From: Tessaracoccus sp. OS52
Lineage (GTDB): Bacteria; Actinomycetota; Actinomycetes; Propionibacteriales; Propionibacteriaceae
DNA: 64,000 nt
Reading direction: 5' to 3'
Assembly (NCBI RefSeq): GCF_020687685.1
Contig: NZ_JAJEWM010000001.1
Location: forward strand, 1,364,001-1,428,000
Below the pieces are notes generated by a model. It did not search any database. It saw nothing but the letters and a program-made list of their open reading frames with translations, and was not told the DNA's origin. The translations under genes were made by a program, and so were the position numbers. Shown piece after piece: positions 53,668 through 61,358 of the stretch. The first letter of the stretch is position 1. Each line of letters opens with the position of its first letter.

Positions 53668-54992
53668 TGCGACCTCAGGTCAGGCTGGCCAACCGCTGGA
53701 CTTTCCCCTCGCCGGAGATCCGCCCGCTCGCCAACGGCGCCAGCGCGTGGATCTATGACCTCCCCGGGCAGCACGTCGCCGCCTTCGAGGTGGTGATGCC
53801 GTCCTCGCTGGCGCTGGAGCCGCGAGCCGTGGAGGGCGTGGCCACGGTGGCACTGAACGCCGTGGACGAGGGCACAGTCTCCAATCCGGATGGCCGGATC
53901 GCGGAGTTGCTGGAACTGCAGGGTGCCTCCCTTTCGGGCATGGCGAACCACAACGCCACGCGGCTGAGCGGGGATGCGCCCGCACGCCGACTGGTCGAGG
54001 TGTCCCGCCTGCTGGCGGAGGTGATCACGGAGCCCGAGTACGCCCCCGACGACGTCGCACACCACGTCGCCCTGCAGATCGCCTCCCACGACTCCCGGGC
54101 AGCCTCCCCCGATGCGGTGGCCAGACGCACCTTCCGGGCGGCCCTGCACGGCGACGATGCCCGCGAGGGTCGCCCCGTCGCCGGTACACCGTCGACCCTT
54201 GGAGCCATCACCCCCGAAGACGTGGTGGCGTGGCACCAACAGCGGTGGCTACCCTCTGGCTCCACATTCGTGCTGGCCGGCGACCTCACCGGTCTCGACG
54301 TCGACGAGGCGCTGGCGCCGCTCGGTGCGTGGACCGGCCACGGGTCGCAGCCGGAGCCGACCGAGGCTGACCCCCTGCCGCCGCAGGTGGTGCTGGCCGA
54401 CATGCCAGAGGCTGTTCAGGCAACGGTGCAGATGGGCCTGCTGACGCCAGGTCGACGCCACCCCCAGTGGGCGGCACTGAAGCTCGCCGGACACGCCATC
54501 ACCGGCGCCTTCGCCAGCCGGCTGAACCTGGAACTGCGCGAACGCCTGGGCTACACCTACGGCATCCAGGGCGGGTTCTCTGCCCGCCGCGGCGACGGAC
54601 AGTTCACGGTCGGCGGCAGCTTCCGGACGGAGGTGGCGGCCGACGCCGTCGTCCGCATGCTGGACGGCGTGTCGCTGGGCTCGCCCTTCACCGACGCGGA
54701 GATCGCCGACGCCCGCGAGTTCCTGCTCGGTGTTGCGCCCCTCGCGAACGAGACGGCCTGGGACATCGCCAAGCAGGCAGCAGCCCTGGCCGGAGCCCAT
54801 GAGGACCCCGGGTTCGTAAACGATCACTTCGCCGAACTCGAACTGCCGTCAGCGCAGGACGTGACCGCAGCGTTCCGGGAGCACGTCGCCTCCGACGCAC
54901 TCACCGTCGCCATCAGTGGGCGGGCCAGCGAACTGGAGCCGGCGCTGCGGGCAGTGGGCCTCGAACCGGTCGTGGTCCCTGCGCCCCGCTGA
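53664..54992 (+). CDS. M16 family metallopeptidase partner subunit (no zinc motif)
   Basis: A 442-residue M16 fold protein. Where the catalytic subunit has HLFEH, this chain reads VEGVATVALNAVDEGT, so it cannot bind zinc. The C-terminal half keeps the Arg/Tyr substrate-clamp motif LRERLGYTYGIQGGFSAR. This is the usual active/inactive heterodimer arrangement of bacterial two-gene M16B proteases. The start overlaps the upstream stop (ATGATG); ATG at 53664 or 53667. Confidence 0.88.
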   Translation: MMRPQVRLANRWTFPSPEIRPLANGASAWIYDLPGQHVAAFEVVMPSSLALEPRAVEGVATVALNAVDEGTVSNPDGRIAELLELQGASLSGMANHNATRLSGDAPARRLVEVSRLLAEVITEPEYAPDDVAHHVALQIASHDSRAASPDAVARRTFRAALHGDDAREGRPVAGTPSTLGAITPEDVVAWHQQRWLPSGSTFVLAGDLTGLDVDEALAPLGAWTGHGSQPEPTEADPLPPQVVLADMPEAVQATVQMGLLTPGRRHPQWAALKLAGHAITGAFASRLNLELRERLGYTYGIQGGFSARRGDGQFTVGGSFRTEVAADAVVRMLDGVSLGSPFTDAEIADAREFLLGVAPLANETAWDIAKQAAALAGAHEDPGFVNDHFAELELPSAQDVTAAFREHVASDALTVAISGRASELEPALRAVGLEPVVVPAPR

Positions 54993-54995
54993 GAC

Positions 54996-57878
54996 TCACT
55001 CCTCCAACGCTGCGAGAGCCTCCTCCATCACGGTCTTGGCCTCCTCGTTCTTGGTCTGGTAGGTACCGAGATCGCCAGCGGCCAGGGCCTCGTCGGCCTC
55101 GATGAACAGCTGCATGCCCTCGGCAAGCAGTTCGCGGGCACGCTCGGCCCCCACCAGCACCGACCCCGGATCATTCGGATCCACGGGCTCCTCCGTGACC
55201 TGCTCACCCGTGTCCGCGCCAGCGTCGCCCTGGAACACCTGGTCGAGGGCCGACTGCAGGGTCTCGCCAATTCCCACGTGCTCGCCGAAGCGCACCACGA
55301 CGAATCGCAGGGCCGGGTAGGCACCCGAGGTGGAACTGGTCTGCGTGTAGATGGGCTGGACGTAGATCAAGCCGCCACCCAGCGGGAGGGTCAGCAGGTT
55401 CCCGTAGATCGCGGTGGCGTTCCCGGTCCGGTTGAACGGGAGCAACCGGTCAGCGACCGCCTCGTTGGTGGTGATCGCGTTGTAGGTCTGGCCCGGACCG
55501 GCGATCTGCTCGGTGTCGGAGAGCTTCAGCGCCCGCTTCTGCCCGTACTGCTCGCTGGTGGCATCGGCGTTCACCGCCATGTAGACCGACAGGTTCTCAC
55601 GGCCGCGCGGCACGAACACGGTGGTGTTCGCGTAGTGCGGCTCGATGTCCCCGGGCCACCTGATGGTCAGGAAGTACGGGGGCTCCTGGGTTTGCTGCTG
55701 GCCACCACTGACCGGGTCGTTCGGGACCTCCCAGATGTCGGACTGCTGGTACCACGTGTTGGTGTTGGTGGTGTGGTAGCGGCCGAGCACCTGGCGCTGG
55801 ATCTTGAACAGGTCCTGCGGGTAGCGCAGGTGCGCCAGGAGTTCAGGAGAGATGTCCGACTTGGGAGTGATCACGCCCGGGAAGACCTTGGACCAGGTCT
55901 TGAGGATCGGGTCCTCTTGGTCCCACTCGTAGAGGGTGACTGTCCCGTCGTAGGCGTCGACCGTTGCCTTCACGGAGTTGCGCACGTAGTTGACCTGCGT
56001 GCCCATGAGGAGCCGGTCCGCCGAGGTCCTGGTGTCGGAGATCGCCTGCGCCCAGTCCACGCGAGTGGAGTTGGGGTAGTTGGCCGTGGAGGTGTAGGCG
56101 TCGATGATCCACACGATGCGGCCGTCGACCACGCTCGGGTAGGGGTCGGAGTCCAGAGTCAGCCAGGGGGCTGCCTCCTGTACCCGCTCCACCGGGACCC
56201 GGTTGTGCAGGAGCCTGGACTGCTCGTTCACGCGGTCCGAAAGCATGAGGTTGACATCACCGAACCGGATTGCGAACAGGGCCTTGGTGAAGAAGTCACC
56301 GACAGCCACGCCCCCGATGCCCTGGTACGTGTTCTTCGACTCCGTCCCGCCCTCGCCGCCGCCCGGGGTGTCGAGTTCGACGGGGTCGCTGCCCTCCGCG
56401 CCGCCGGCGACCACCCAGTGGTCCGAGCGCTCCCCGAAGTAGATCCGCGGCTCGTGCTCAGGAAGCGACCCGACAGTGGGGATGCCACCCGAGAAGAACA
56501 CGGGCTCCCCGTTGGACTGGCGCTGGTTGCCGTAAGCGGCGGCCAGGCCGTGCCCGTGGGTGTAGACGGTTCGCATGTTGTTCCAGGTATCGCCCGATTC
56601 GACGGAGGCCAGGTCCAGCTCCCGGACTGCGACCACTGCGTCGGCGCGTTCGCCGTCGATGACGTAGCGGTCGACGTCGAGGGTCTGCGGGAAGGCGTAG
56701 TACCCGCGCACCTGCTGGAGCTGCTCGAAGGTGGGCGGGACGACCGCCGGGTCCATGAGCCGGATGGCGGGCAGGGCGGAGGCATCGGCGCGCAGCTGAC
56801 CGGCGCTGACCGAGGTGGTGGCCTCGTAGTCGGTGATCTCGACGTCGTCGATGTCGAAGGCGTGCCTGGTGGCCTCGATGTTGGCCGCGATATAGGGGCG
56901 TTCCTTGTCGGGCTCGTCAGGGTCCACCTCGATGGTCTGGATGAACCACGGGTACCCGATGCCCAGGATCAGCGACGACACCACGAGCAGCGCGATCGCC
57001 ACTCCGGGGACGCTCCAGCGCACCCGCCAGGCGTTATAGAAGCAGACCAGGGCGCAGATGGCCGCGATCACGGCGATGATGAGGTGCGCCGGGATCCTGG
57101 AGGTGGCATCGGTGGCCGACACGCCCGTGAAGAGATGGTTGGTGGTGGTGAGCAGGCTGAACCGGTCCAGCACCTGCGACGCGGCGAACAGCAGAAGCAC
57201 GACGCCGAGCAGGATCGACAACTGGCGCTGGGCGGCGAGGCCACTGCGGGCACGCCCCGAGACGTTTCCGAGGCCGCGCAATGCCTTCGAGGTCATCGAC
57301 CCGGTGAGGAAGTGCACCATGAGTGCGCCGATCAAGCCCAGCACGACGGCGAAGGTCACGTAGCCGATGACGAAACGCCACCAGGGCAGGTGGAACACGT
57401 AGAAGGAGGCGTCAAGGCCGAACACTGACTCCGTGGTGCCGAAGTCCGTCGCCCTGATCCAGGCCAAGAAGATCTGCGCAGCACTCGCAGCCACAGCACC
57501 GCCGAGCAGACCGAGGATCACGGCGGGCACCGCCATGATCAGCGACGAACGCCTGTCCAGCACGTCGCGGAACTGGACGAGCATCTCGGAGTCCAGGTTC
57601 GCGTGCCGGACGCGTGGACGGAGCCGGTAGGCGATCGCCAGACTGCCGTAGACGATGCCGGTCATCAGGATCCCGAACACCACGAAGAGACCGGCCTGCG
57701 CGGCCAGTTGCGTGGTGAACACGGTTCCCATCTCGATGCTCCGGAACCAGAGAAGGTCGGTCCAGATCCTCGAGGCGATCACGATCACCGTCACTACCAC
57801 GGCCAGGACGATGATGGCCGGCAGGAGTGCGCCGCGACGCTGGGGTTCGTCTGAGATGTGGGAAGCGGAAGTGCTCAC
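54996..57878 (-). CDS. UPF0182 family large membrane protein
   Basis: A 960-residue protein. The first ~330 residues contain seven transmembrane helices (the first at about 18-36). A very long extracytoplasmic domain follows, with conserved blocks FGERSDHWVVAGG, GIGGVAVGDFFTKALFAIRFGDVNLMLSD, WIIDAYTSTANYPNSTR and YVRNSVKATVDAYDGTVTLYEWD. The C-terminus is acidic (LVGAERARELLAEGMQLFIEADEALAAGD). Function unknown, but it is conserved throughout Actinomycetota. The GTG start overlaps the PPA1309-type gene stop by four bases. Confidence 0.9.
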   Translation of the reverse strand: MSTSASHISDEPQRRGALLPAIIVLAVVVTVIVIASRIWTDLLWFRSIEMGTVFTTQLAAQAGLFVVFGILMTGIVYGSLAIAYRLRPRVRHANLDSEMLVQFRDVLDRRSSLIMAVPAVILGLLGGAVAASAAQIFLAWIRATDFGTTESVFGLDASFYVFHLPWWRFVIGYVTFAVVLGLIGALMVHFLTGSMTSKALRGLGNVSGRARSGLAAQRQLSILLGVVLLLFAASQVLDRFSLLTTTNHLFTGVSATDATSRIPAHLIIAVIAAICALVCFYNAWRVRWSVPGVAIALLVVSSLILGIGYPWFIQTIEVDPDEPDKERPYIAANIEATRHAFDIDDVEITDYEATTSVSAGQLRADASALPAIRLMDPAVVPPTFEQLQQVRGYYAFPQTLDVDRYVIDGERADAVVAVRELDLASVESGDTWNNMRTVYTHGHGLAAAYGNQRQSNGEPVFFSGGIPTVGSLPEHEPRIYFGERSDHWVVAGGAEGSDPVELDTPGGGEGGTESKNTYQGIGGVAVGDFFTKALFAIRFGDVNLMLSDRVNEQSRLLHNRVPVERVQEAAPWLTLDSDPYPSVVDGRIVWIIDAYTSTANYPNSTRVDWAQAISDTRTSADRLLMGTQVNYVRNSVKATVDAYDGTVTLYEWDQEDPILKTWSKVFPGVITPKSDISPELLAHLRYPQDLFKIQRQVLGRYHTTNTNTWYQQSDIWEVPNDPVSGGQQQTQEPPYFLTIRWPGDIEPHYANTTVFVPRGRENLSVYMAVNADATSEQYGQKRALKLSDTEQIAGPGQTYNAITTNEAVADRLLPFNRTGNATAIYGNLLTLPLGGGLIYVQPIYTQTSSTSGAYPALRFVVVRFGEHVGIGETLQSALDQVFQGDAGADTGEQVTEEPVDPNDPGSVLVGAERARELLAEGMQLFIEADEALAAGDLGTYQTKNEEAKTVMEEALAALEE

Positions 57879-58399
57879 TGAGTGTGTCCTTCGAAGGTGC
57901 CCATGAGGGCGTCGGCTAGTCCAGGCACCAGATCAGGGGCGCCGAGCAGGTCGTCGGGGTTCGACAGCAGGCGGGCCAGTCCGTGACGCGCGCCGTCGCG
58001 CTGGACTCCCACCACCACGCGCACGTCGATGCGTTGCGGGTGCTTCCTGACGAAGTCGATGGCCTCGTCCGGGTCATCGGGGATCTGGGCCTCGTACTCC
58101 GGGGCGAGGAAGGAACGTTCCAAGGCGATCGCGGCGCCCTCGACCGTGTCCGGCCAGAAGATCCCGGCCAGGCGCTCCAGCACTTCGGTGCCGGCGGCGA
58201 AGTTGTCCTGCTCGATCGCGGTGAGGGCATCGGGCATCGACTCCGGCACCCGGGTGCGAAGTTGTGGCTCGAGTTCGAGGAGGGATGACGTCGTGACCAA
58301 CGCGAACAGTCGTGCGGGCTGGTCCCAGCCGTTCTCGGAGACATGGCGTTCGATGTCTGCCAAGCAGGCGATGAGTCTGCTGTTGTCCGGCTCACTCAC
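57875..58399 (-). CDS. PPA1309 family protein
   Basis: A 174-residue soluble protein of unknown function, named after a Cutibacterium (Propionibacterium) acnes gene. Conserved features are LARLF/PARLFALVTTSSLL, LTAIEQDNF, LERLAGIFWPDTVEGAAIALERSFL and DVRVVVGVQRDGARHGLARL. It lies between ylbL and the UPF0182 gene with overlapping ends (eight and four bases), so all three are one translation unit. A cytoplasmic partner of the two membrane proteins is a reasonable guess only. Confidence 0.85.
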   Translation of the reverse strand: MSEPDNSRLIACLADIERHVSENGWDQPARLFALVTTSSLLELEPQLRTRVPESMPDALTAIEQDNFAAGTEVLERLAGIFWPDTVEGAAIALERSFLAPEYEAQIPDDPDEAIDFVRKHPQRIDVRVVVGVQRDGARHGLARLLSNPDDLLGAPDLVPGLADALMGTFEGHTQ

Positions 58400-59432
58400 A
58401 GGTGGGAACCTCCATGTTGGACTGGCCTTCCTTGATCAACTGCAGCGCGGAGATCGCGTCCTTGAGGGTGGCGACGGGGACGAGTTGCATCTCGGTGGAG
58501 AAGTCGCCGATGTCGTCGCAGGTGTCGCTGGGCAGCACGAAGACGGTGGCGCCGGCGCGCTCCGCGCCCCGCATTTTCTCCCGGATGCCACCGATGGCCG
58601 CCACACGTCCGGAGGCATCGACCTCCCCGGTGACGGCGACGACCCGGTCCCCGATGAGCTCACCCTCGGTGATCTTGTCGTAGACGGCCAGCGCGAACAC
58701 CAGGCCCGCACTCGGCCCCACCACGCTGGGATCGATCCGGTACTCGACCCGCGGTGTGTAGGAGTAGCCGATCCCGACATCGATCCCCGCGATCGGCTCC
58801 GACTCGCCGTTCGCGGTCGTCACGACGCTCACGGTCTGCGACACCCCCGAGCGGAGGACCTTGAACACGACCGGGTCGCCTACGGAACGGTTCCGGATCA
58901 CCGCTGCGACGTCGTCACGGGAGGAGACCACCATCCCGTCGATGCTCTCGATCAGGTCGCCCGCCTGCAGCTTGCCGTTCGCGGGGCCGCTGAGCAGTAC
59001 CGAGGCCACCATGGGCATGTCGATCACCGGCTGGCCTGCGGCCCGAAGCGCGGCGACGACCGCGTGGGTGCGGGAGGTGTCCATGGAGGCCACCGCCTCC
59101 TCGCGCACCTGCTCGTTCGACTTGCCGGCGGGATAGATCAACTCGCGGAGCATTGCGTCGGAGTCCGGGGCGATGTGGGCGATGAGCGCCTCTGGCAGGC
59201 TGACCGCGGCATCGACGCTGGACCTTGAGACGGTGGCCAGGTGCAGTTCACCGGCCGTCTCGAAGTTCTGGAGGCCGTTGACCTGCAGGAGCGGACCGTC
59301 GCCCGTCGACCCCAGTACGTCCACCGTTTCCCCGGGGCGCCACGTCACGACGGGGACGGGGACGACGACGAGCAACGCTGCGAGCACCACGAACAGCACT
59401 GAGGAGACGATCGCCACCACGTTGCGTGACAC
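58392..59432 (-). CDS. YlbL/PDZ domain membrane-anchored Lon-type serine protease
   Basis: A 346-residue protein. One N-terminal membrane helix (about 6-28) is followed by an extracellular linker, a PDZ domain (about 135-205, with GKLQAGDLIESIDGMVVSSRDDV) and a Lon-like catalytic domain with Ser241 (VGPSAGL) and Lys286 (REKMRGAERAGA) as the dyad. There is no ATPase domain. GTG at 59432 with AGGGAGG just upstream is chosen over an earlier start. The neighbouring UPF0182 and PPA1309 genes follow in the same operon. Confidence 0.9.
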   Translation of the reverse strand: MSRNVVAIVSSVLFVVLAALLVVVPVPVVTWRPGETVDVLGSTGDGPLLQVNGLQNFETAGELHLATVSRSSVDAAVSLPEALIAHIAPDSDAMLRELIYPAGKSNEQVREEAVASMDTSRTHAVVAALRAAGQPVIDMPMVASVLLSGPANGKLQAGDLIESIDGMVVSSRDDVAAVIRNRSVGDPVVFKVLRSGVSQTVSVVTTANGESEPIAGIDVGIGYSYTPRVEYRIDPSVVGPSAGLVFALAVYDKITEGELIGDRVVAVTGEVDASGRVAAIGGIREKMRGAERAGATVFVLPSDTCDDIGDFSTEMQLVPVATLKDAISALQLIKEGQSNMEVPTCE

Positions 59433-59556
59433 CGGGCCTCCCTTCACCGCCGACAACCCGGACTGCCCCAGACTACCAACCACCGCACGAACCCCGGTTC
59501 CGCTCGTTTGCGCCGTGGGGTTGAATGGGGTTCACAGCTGATGAAAGGGATCGACC

Positions 59557-60909
59557 ATGCCAGGCGGCGACACGTCAGGACCCAACCCCGGAGGTTTCGG
59601 CGGCTTCGACTTCGAGGAGCTGCGCAAGCTGCTTGAGCAACTCGGAATGACCGGCGGCGGTGACGTCGACTTCGGTCAGCTGATGGAGCAGTTCGCCAAG
59701 GCCCAGGCTCAGGGCGGTGGGGCTTTCGGCTTCTCAAACGCGGATCGGGATCCCGATGCGGCCTGGCGCACGACCATCACCTCTGCCAAGCAGTTGACCC
59801 AGGCGCTGGGCCCAGACCCGGCACTCACCGCCGGCGAGGGGGTCGCGATCGTCGACGCCGAACGCCTGGCGCAGAGCTGGTTGTCCACCCAGACCACCTT
59901 CCCCGAGACGGGGATACCGCCGGAGACGCTGCGTCGCGAGGAGTGGCTCGACGAGACCAGCGCAGGCTGGCGGGCGATCGTGGAACCCATCATGAACGGG
60001 TTGGCAGAGGCACTTGAGAGGGGTGCCGTCCAGGAGGAGGACTCCGAGCTGGGCATGCTGTCGTCGATGCTTGCGCCGATGATGCGCCAGTCAGCGTCGC
60101 TGATCTATCGCGACCGGCTGAAGCGCGTGCTCGCGGAGGTCGCCAGTTCAACCCTCACGGGCACCGAGATCGGCATCAACCTGCTTCCGCGCGCCAGGGT
60201 GACCATCCTGCAGAGCAACGTCGCCGAGTTCACCCGGGACCTGGAGGTCCCGGAGTCCGACGTCCTGCTGTACCTGGTGCTCCGGGAGGCGGCCAGGATC
60301 CGCCTGTTCCATCACGTCGGCTGGTTGTCCCCGCAACTCAACGCGCTGCTGGCCCACTATGCCCGCGAGATCGTGATCGACTTCGAGGCCATCTCCTCCG
60401 GCTTCGACCCGTCGAATCTGGAGCAGTTCACCCTGGAGGACATCGTCAAGGTCGGCGAGCAGGTGCGCGGCTCCTTCTTCAAGCCTGCCAGTACCGAGAT
60501 CCAGCTCGAGATCCTCGGCCGGCTCGAGGTCCTGCTGGCGCTGATCGAGGGCTGGGTGGACCACGTTGCGAACCGAGCGATTGAGCCGTGGCTCCCCAAC
60601 GCAGGTGCCTTGAGCGAAGTCGTCCGGCGCCGACGGGCGGCAGCCGGGCCCACCCAGGAGGTCTTCGGTGACCTGCTGGGCCTGGAACTGAGACCCCGGC
60701 TCGTCCGCGACGCGGAGAATCTCTGGGCAGCCGTGGAGCATGATCGGGGCTCCGACGCCCGTGACGCGGTCTGGCAGCATCCCGACCTGCTGCCCACGGC
60801 GGAGCATCTGGCCGACCCCCTGTCCTACGGCAGGCAAGCCGAGGCCGAAGCGGCGCCCGACGACCTCGATGCCGAGTTGCGCCGCCTCCTCGACTCCGAC
60901 GGCTCTTAG
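59557..60909 (+). CDS. DUF2342 zinc-dependent metalloprotease-like protein
   Basis: A 450-residue protein. A Gly-rich N-terminus precedes the family core: SAGWRAIVEPIMNGLAEAL, LPRARVTILQSNVAEFTRDL, the helix YLVLREAARIRLFHHVGWLSPQLNALL, and GWVDHVANRAIEPWLPNAGALSEVVRRRRA. As I remember the family, the helix normally has EAAH where this protein has EAAR, so a metal ligand may be missing; the next HH could compensate. It is divergent from ylbL. A terminator with a 37-base loop follows. Confidence 0.8.
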   Translation: MPGGDTSGPNPGGFGGFDFEELRKLLEQLGMTGGGDVDFGQLMEQFAKAQAQGGGAFGFSNADRDPDAAWRTTITSAKQLTQALGPDPALTAGEGVAIVDAERLAQSWLSTQTTFPETGIPPETLRREEWLDETSAGWRAIVEPIMNGLAEALERGAVQEEDSELGMLSSMLAPMMRQSASLIYRDRLKRVLAEVASSTLTGTEIGINLLPRARVTILQSNVAEFTRDLEVPESDVLLYLVLREAARIRLFHHVGWLSPQLNALLAHYAREIVIDFEAISSGFDPSNLEQFTLEDIVKVGEQVRGSFFKPASTEIQLEILGRLEVLLALIEGWVDHVANRAIEPWLPNAGALSEVVRRRRAAAGPTQEVFGDLLGLELRPRLVRDAENLWAAVEHDRGSDARDAVWQHPDLLPTAEHLADPLSYGRQAEAEAAPDDLDAELRRLLDSDGS

Positions 60910-60950
60910 CAGCACTTGACGCCGGGTCCGAACCCCGACACACTCATTGA

Positions 60951-61014
60951 CGAGAGTCCCGAACGGACGCACGCGCAGGGGAAGGCGAGTGCGGCTGCCG
61001 GGACTCTCGCTTTT
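60951..61014 (+). terminator. Terminator after the DUF2342 gene
   Basis: CGAGAGTCCCG and CGGGACTCTCG form an 11-base perfect stem around a 37-base GC-rich loop that can fold further, ending in CTTTT. It separates the DUF2342 gene from the DUF5679 promoter region. Confidence 0.65.
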
Positions 61015-61033
61015 CCTGGGCGCCACGTCCAAC

Positions 61034-61061
61034 GGGAATTGCGCCGCAATGTGCGCCGGTT
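61034..61061 (+). promoter_or_regulatory. Candidate SigH/SigR-type promoter upstream of the DUF5679 gene
   Basis: GGGAAT and GTT separated by 19 bases, one more than the best SigR spacing, lie about 80 bases before the DUF5679 start in the 230-base gap. If used, the zinc-ribbon protein would be part of the disulfide-stress regulon. The match is partial and short, so it is tentative. Confidence 0.35.
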
Positions 61062-61139
61062 TACGCCCGGGTGCGGCTACAGTGGCACAGAACTCGCTTC
61101 GGAGAACGGAGCGGTTGTACAGGAATCTAGGAGGAAACA

Positions 61140-61301
61140 ATGGCTGCAGAGACCTACGAGGGCTCGTTCTACTGCGTCAAGTGCAAGGAGAAGCGCGACG
61201 CCACCGGTGAAGTCGTCGTCAACGCAAAGGGCACCAAGATGGCCAAGGGCAAGTGCCCGGTGTGCGGCACCAACCTGAACCGCATCCTCGGCAAGGCCTG
61301 A
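61140..61301 (+). CDS. DUF5679 zinc-ribbon protein, 53 aa
   Basis: MAAETYEGSFYCVKCKEKRD is followed by KGTKMAKGKCPVCGTNLNRI. Two CxxC pairs (Cys12/15 and Cys39/42) form a typical zinc ribbon. A strong AGGAGG ribbon-proximal ribosome-binding site precedes the ATG. The family is widespread in Actinomycetota with unknown function; the fold suggests nucleic-acid or protein binding. It is flanked by two hairpins, so it is a monocistronic unit. Confidence 0.85.
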   Translation: MAAETYEGSFYCVKCKEKRDATGEVVVNAKGTKMAKGKCPVCGTNLNRILGKA

Positions 61302-61314
61302 GCCCAAGGGCTCC

Positions 61315-61357
61315 AACGGGAGCGGGCCGGTGATTGATTCACCGGCCCGCTCCCGTT
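61315..61357. terminator. Bidirectional terminator between the DUF5679 gene and uvrD2
   Basis: AACGGGAGCGGGCCGGTGA and its perfect reverse complement form a 19-base stem with a five-base loop, lying between two convergent stop codons. There is no U-tract on either side, but the stem is the longest in the window. Confidence 0.75.
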
Positions 61358-61358
61358 C

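Noticed and set aside
55278..57428. A 716-codon plus-strand frame opposite the UPF0182 gene
   Set aside because: Antisense shadow of a well-conserved membrane protein, with Gly/Val/Asp/Arg bias and no motif.
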